Assembly (NCBI GenBank): GCA_020465985.1
Contig: JAANYP010002964.1
Location: 319,501 to 383,500 of the forward strand
From: Centrapalus pauciflorus
Lineage: Eukaryota; Streptophyta; Magnoliopsida; Asterales; Asteraceae
Direction of reading: 5' to 3'
Length of the DNA stretch: 64,000 nucleotides
Within the stretch, counting starts at the first letter, position 1. Every line of letters starts with the position of its first letter. The notes below the pieces were generated by a model, which was not told the DNA's origin, did not search any database, and saw only the letters and a list, made by a program, of their open reading frames with translations. Positions 59,494 to 64,000 of the stretch are shown one piece after another. Both the position numbers and the translations under genes were made by a program.

Positions 59494-60500
59494 CGTCGCT
59501 GCTCGGTTGCAGTTCGCCTCCGCCCTCGCTCGTTTGCACTCCGCCCCCACCTCCGCTCCTACTACGCGTCCTCAACTATGGTTCTAGCCCTAAGTTTGTG
59601 ATCTATATATCAGGTTTGATTTCTTGCTTTCTTGTTGTTTACGATTCTATTTTGTCTGGTTTTTCTTTCTATTCTTCTAATTTGTGTTCATTGATGTTTG
59701 TTGTGAATTCGTTCATTAGAAATTGTAACTAAAGACACATTATTGAAGCCTCTGCACGACTGCACATCACATCAATTTTTATTAGTTCAGGTAAAATTGT
59801 CTCTGTTTGTGCTCATAAATTGGATATGGAGTGTTATTTACCTTATATTTTGCATCTTCTCACTTCTAGTAATATACATATGATTAAGAAAACATTACAA
59901 TTTAGCTTTGTTGTACATTTTACTAGTTGAGCTTTGGACATTTGTGATACTTAAGTTAATTTCAAGTACGAGCAGATTCTTCCAAGCCTCCAGTAAGTTC
60001 ACTCCTTTTCTTGTTGATAGACACTGAATCTTCTATACGGATCCACTGCTGAAACCCATAATCTCACCCCATAGACATACATTCAGGTATCCTAATTGGA
60101 TATTAATTTAGCATAACAGGGCATATAATGGTTGGATATACACATATATAAGTATAGCTTTTAGAGTTTGAAGGCAATAGGAACTTCAGATATAGTATAT
60201 AAGGTCATTAAACTCTTTACCAAGTAAGCTCCAAGAAGATGAATTACAATGTGTATATTAAATGAAAATTAGATAAACACATCTTATATAATAAACTGCA
60301 ATGTGGTATAGACTAAGGACTATTTGTTATATTTACTTGATTAATAAATCATAAGATCAAAACATTAAGATAAACAATAAGAGAAATAATACGTGAATCC
60401 ATTAATGTCGTCTTCTTTATGCAAAATCTTAATGATGAAAGAACACCCAAATTAATTCTTAGTATTCTAGACGGAACAATAGATATTTGATAGATGGATG
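59494..60500. other. Leader-like C-rich block and intergenic DNA
   Basis: Together with 58370-58466 the first 100 bp form a C-rich sequence resembling a gene leader, interrupted by the hAT element. No credible coding exon follows: the ORFs at 59383-59732 run across the element border. Confidence 0.4.
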
Positions 60501-62090
60501 TTAATGATCTTGAGGTATTGGGGACCCCTACTACATATTAGAGTTAACTCTATTAAAATATACCCAATAATTTAAACATATAAGCTTATCTAAATAAAAC
60601 TCCTAATAATCTCCCACTTTGGTTATCATGTTTATAAATATATTACAGAAATCTTTAGGCGTGCATTTGTAAGCTTACATTTTCACACTACCATCGTCAA
60701 TCTGTTCCATTCCATTTCATGTATCAGCAATGCACCTTTGATCACACTATGGTGGTGAGTGAACTATGATGATCACCATATTAACACATTCAATGACATA
60801 GATCATGTGACTTGCATGAAAATTACATAAGACGTGATTACATATTTTCAATAGTTTCAACTTTAGTCTTAAGTGGGATCAATTCACAATCCTTATTGCA
60901 ATGCAACCATTGCATACAAGTGAGATCAGAAATGAATTAAATTCGTGAACTTTATTTTACAAAAAAACTTGAACAATTCAAAAAGAATCAATAATAACAA
61001 CATTAAATTGACTCCCACTCAGACATCATCCATAATAAGACCTATATGAGCAATATGAGAAAGACCTTATGTGTTAGACCTCTTTGTTAACGGGTCCGCT
61101 AGCATATATTTCATTCTTATATTTTCTGTGAAAGTCCTTAAGTCTGCTTAACAATTGGAGTTTTGGTAAAATCTCTATAGTTCTTAGAGTGAAGCACTAC
61201 TAATTTACTATCATAATAATGTATCATAATTTGTTAGAAAGAGTTGCAAGAATCTAATTATTTTACTCTTATAATTTTGCTAAACATGTTGTTACTTGAT
61301 TTAGAATATTTGGTATTTTAGCATCTCATGAAATCAAAGTCGCATAACCATATAATCTCAACATTTTTTATTTTTTATATGTGAGCATATTGTATTTTGC
61401 TCTCTTAAATACACATCAAACGCTATCTTTTGCATATTATTATTATTTTTAAATAGTTGTTTGAGCACGTAAATGTTTTTTTTTTTTTGCGATAGATGTA
61501 TCTTCTGGTTTATAATCTTTCATGTCAATCTACTCAAAACAACATTGATACAACTCTTTTGTGGTAATCTAAGTATATAACGAGAATGATCTCTAAGTAT
61601 ATGAATGGCCGATGCAATAGAGGCTTCACCAAGAGCGTTCATTCATCAATGGTTTGCAGAAGCAAACTTATATCATTTCTTACACGTAGAATATCAACAA
61701 CGTATAGCAACATAAAGTTACATTTAGTCTCATTATTAACACAAATTATCAACCATATTTACCTCTTAACTATACGTGGTAATAACTTGATTAAAGTTGC
61801 AAAACCACTAACACGAAACTTAACCCAACCCATAGGTGGATTCTTTATTTTACTTCACGTCGTCTTTGGATCTTCGGATTCAAGGCTTTTAAGTCACTTT
61901 ATAAAAGACATCTCATCAATGTCTTCATTGAGAAACCTTCCATCTAATATGGCTTGAGATCAAAATGAGCTATTAGTGTCATTGTTATTTTTATAAGAGT
62001 CTATCCACTCTATATAGTCAATGGCTATCTTAGGAGTAAAGCCTTTAGTGACTAGACAGACTTTATTGCTTTTGATATTACCTTACGAAT
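60500..62090 (-). pseudogene. Heavily decayed Copia pol and 3' LTR start
   Basis: Read on the minus strand: KVCLVTKGFTPK and IDYIEW at about 62070-62010, FLNEDIDEMSFIK at about 61945-61905 (both RT blocks), an ADPLTK-like RNase H end near 61100, then AAAGTGGGAGATTATTAGG at about 60620-60600, the polypurine tract and LTR start of Copia elements. No frame stays open for long. No second LTR was identified. Confidence 0.72.
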
Positions 62091-62319
62091 CCGTGTGTTT
62101 TTTAAATATATGCATATATAGGACCATACCGGGTCAGATCCGAATTACCCGAAAACAAAAAAAATGCGTAAAATCAAGTTCCAAAAACTGTCCCCAATAT
62201 GAGACATCCTGCGGTGATCTTAGCGGATTTGGCAACTTAAATCAAAAGAATGAAGAAAGCCTAAGTTATACCAAATACCTCTGGCAGTGTACCAGTCGTA
62301 GATAGTATAGCTAGAAGCT

Positions 62320-64000
62320 GACCTCAGGAATTATCGAACTCAGGGAACGGCACTAAGAATCGAGATACCGATACTAAGATTATCACTAATATCTAGCCAC
62401 TTAAAAGGGGGAAATGATGGATTACCTACAAACTAAACTAAACTAAACTACGAAATGCATGAATGCACCTAAGATCGAAATTAAACTAAGATACTTAAAC
62501 TAAACTGAGAGATAAAGATAAACTATGATGATCTAAACTATCAAAAGCAAATAAGCAAGATAAAGATCAAATAATAAAAGCAACACCCACTTGGAATTGT
62601 TCTTTAGGATTTATGAAAAGGAATTAAGTGAATAAACACTCAAGATGTTTTAGTTGAAACAGAAAACAAGTTAGAACTAAATCCAACCGTTTTAACATTT
62701 AAAGCACAAATGTATGTCAATCAAATGCGTACAAGACAATTAAAGAACACATCCCGCTAATTTTAGGAATCAAGTATGGAGTTCTCCAGTATTCCCCAAC
62801 CCCATAAAACTAGCAAAAACATGCATTTTACGAAAGAATCAACCAACTAAAGCTAGCTTTTAAAACCAAAACTTTCTACACGTCAAGCGCTCGGAATCGG
62901 TTTCAAACATTCATTTTAATCAAACAAACACATATCATATTCATGGAACTTAAAGATCAAATTAACCCTATGATCACAATAATGCTAAGGATCAATTTCA
63001 TGCAATAATTTCACAATTTATCAACTAGTTACTATATCATAATCACAATAATGCTAGAAATGGCAACAAACTAACAAATCACACAAATTTGATAAAGTTT
63101 GTAAAAAATCAGCATTTAAATTCAATTCTCATGATCACAATAATCTAGAAAATCAAACTTAACACCGATTTTGTCAATTCCAACGCATCAATTAAATAAT
63201 ACACAATTGAGACATACACTTTTCCAACTAAAACATCGAATTCTTTTCATATATCCATCAAGAAACAAAATCCAAGTGAGTGTTAATAAAACTACTCACT
63301 AATCATGCTAATAACAATAAAATAGACGAAATCTAAACTAAACAAAACCATTTCAGAAAGTTTAAGGAAAGATTGTACCAAAACCGTAGCTAAAGATGAT
63401 GAACTAGGTGAAGAAATCGTTACCGAATGCTTGAATCACCAAGGAAAACCGAATGCTTGAGCTAATCTAACCCTAACTATGCTTGAATAACGAAAACCCT
63501 ACCTACACCTACTAATCGCACCTTAAAATGTGTGAAAAAGGCGGCTATACTAAAACAAAAACGAAGATTGCCCTAAATTGATCGATGTTCACTTTTTATA
63601 TATCTGACGTGTCGTGGTCACGACAAGATGTCGTGATCACGACCTTGGGTCGTGGTCATGATCCCAGGTCGTGGTCATGACGTGTCAGATTTCAGCAAAA
63701 TTCAATGTGGCTTCAGAGGAGATCGGCTAAGTCCGTAGATTCGTCGTTTTCACTTCATTTTCCATCCTTTTGGCAACATGACGGCTTCAAACCTACGAAA
63801 TATAAAATATGAAGCAAATCAGTACCATTTCTATATAAATCGAAGCAAAAACCGCCAGAATGTAAGGCAAAATGATACGAAAAATATATACAAAAGATGT
63901 CATATCAAATAACCCCACACTTGAGCATTGCTTGTCCTCAAGCAAACCTGCTCAAAAATATCCTAAGCTAAACCTCATCTCAAATAACTCTCTCAATCAT
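62320..64000 (-). mobile_element. Gypsy-like retrotransposon fragment running off the window
   Basis: Homologous to 49672-51170. At 63910-63955 CCCCACACTTGAGCATTGCT followed by TGTCCTCAAGC is, inverted, the CTTGAGGACAAGC..AAGTGTGGGG block that is common in the non-coding part of plant Gypsy elements, giving minus orientation. No domain is visible in the part seen. It contains the 19-bp-period palindrome array. Confidence 0.6.
63611..63681. repeat. Four copies of a 14-bp palindrome at an exact 19-bp period
   Basis: GTCGTGGTCACGAC (63611), GTCGTGATCACGAC (63630, a perfect palindrome), GTCGTGGTCATGAT (63649) and GTCGTGGTCATGAC (63668), separated by three different 5-nt spacers AAGAT, CTTGG and CCCAG. 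The related fragment has the word once, at 50875. Confidence 0.93.

Noticed and set aside
59383..59732. Proline/arginine-rich ORFs of 72 and 90 codons
   Set aside because: Both run across the hAT border at 59485, so they cannot reflect one gene.
63611..63681. CRISPR array
   Set aside because: Only four 14-bp repeats with 5-nt spacers, in a plant retrotransposon, with no cas genes.

Overview
The window is AT-rich nuclear DNA from a flowering plant, most likely a eudicot. The genes have introns with GT..AG borders, and the transposon spectrum (Copia, Gypsy-like, LINE, SINE, hAT, Mutator-like, PIF/Harbinger-like, Helitron) is that of a plant. A composite genome such as Asteraceae is possible but not shown. 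There are no prokaryotic features: no operons, ribosome binding sites or CRISPR arrays.

Two host genes can be reconstructed exon by exon. (1) On the + strand, 12820-22081, a four-exon gene encodes a 443-residue Golgi type II membrane protein of glycosyltransferase family 14 (beta-glucuronosyltransferase, GlcAT14 type), which modifies arabinogalactan proteins. Its first intron is about 6 kb and its third about 1.8 kb; both are filled with small DNA transposons, and its leader carries a tandem duplication ending at the start codon. (2) On the - strand, 33414-31453, a two-exon gene encodes a 298-residue glutamate formimidoyltransferase-like protein (folate metabolism). A hAT-type element sits in its coding intron and an untranslated first exon near 34630 is likely. 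A FAR1-related gene (55110-56340, -) is a pseudogene.

The rest is mobile DNA, much of it datable by nesting. From the left: a Mutator-like foldback element (642-1097); a hAT element (2652-5207) split by one or two Helitrons (3026-4975) with a broken PIF1-type helicase fragment; a 2.6-kb solo LTR (6507-9094); a SINE (10781-10944); the GlcAT14 gene with intronic elements; paired hAT relatives (24921-26010 and 48656-49410); a decayed Copia element (26991-31363, -); the formimidoyltransferase gene; a 1.2-kb Mutator-like element (34936-36155); a hAT-in-hAT nest (36886-37909); part of a second Gypsy-type LTR (about 38100-39380, -); an old gag-only Copia element (40864-47958) whose gag is split by a younger Copia element with identical 102-bp LTRs (42086-47383); two related Gypsy-like fragments (49672-51170 and about 62320-64000); a tandem array (about 53780-55065) beside a Helitron-like end; a LINE fragment (56903-57730); another hAT element (58467-59485); and Copia remnants (60500-62090).

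The least expected signal is a set of short palindromic 'word' tracts in the non-coding parts of Gypsy-type sequences: a CCGAAACC/GGTTTCGG hairpin tract at 7365-7732, a CCGAAGTTCGG tract at 38453-38672 at a comparable distance from its LTR start, and four copies of a 14-bp palindrome at an exact 19-bp period at 63611-63681. Different words occupy comparable places in different copies.
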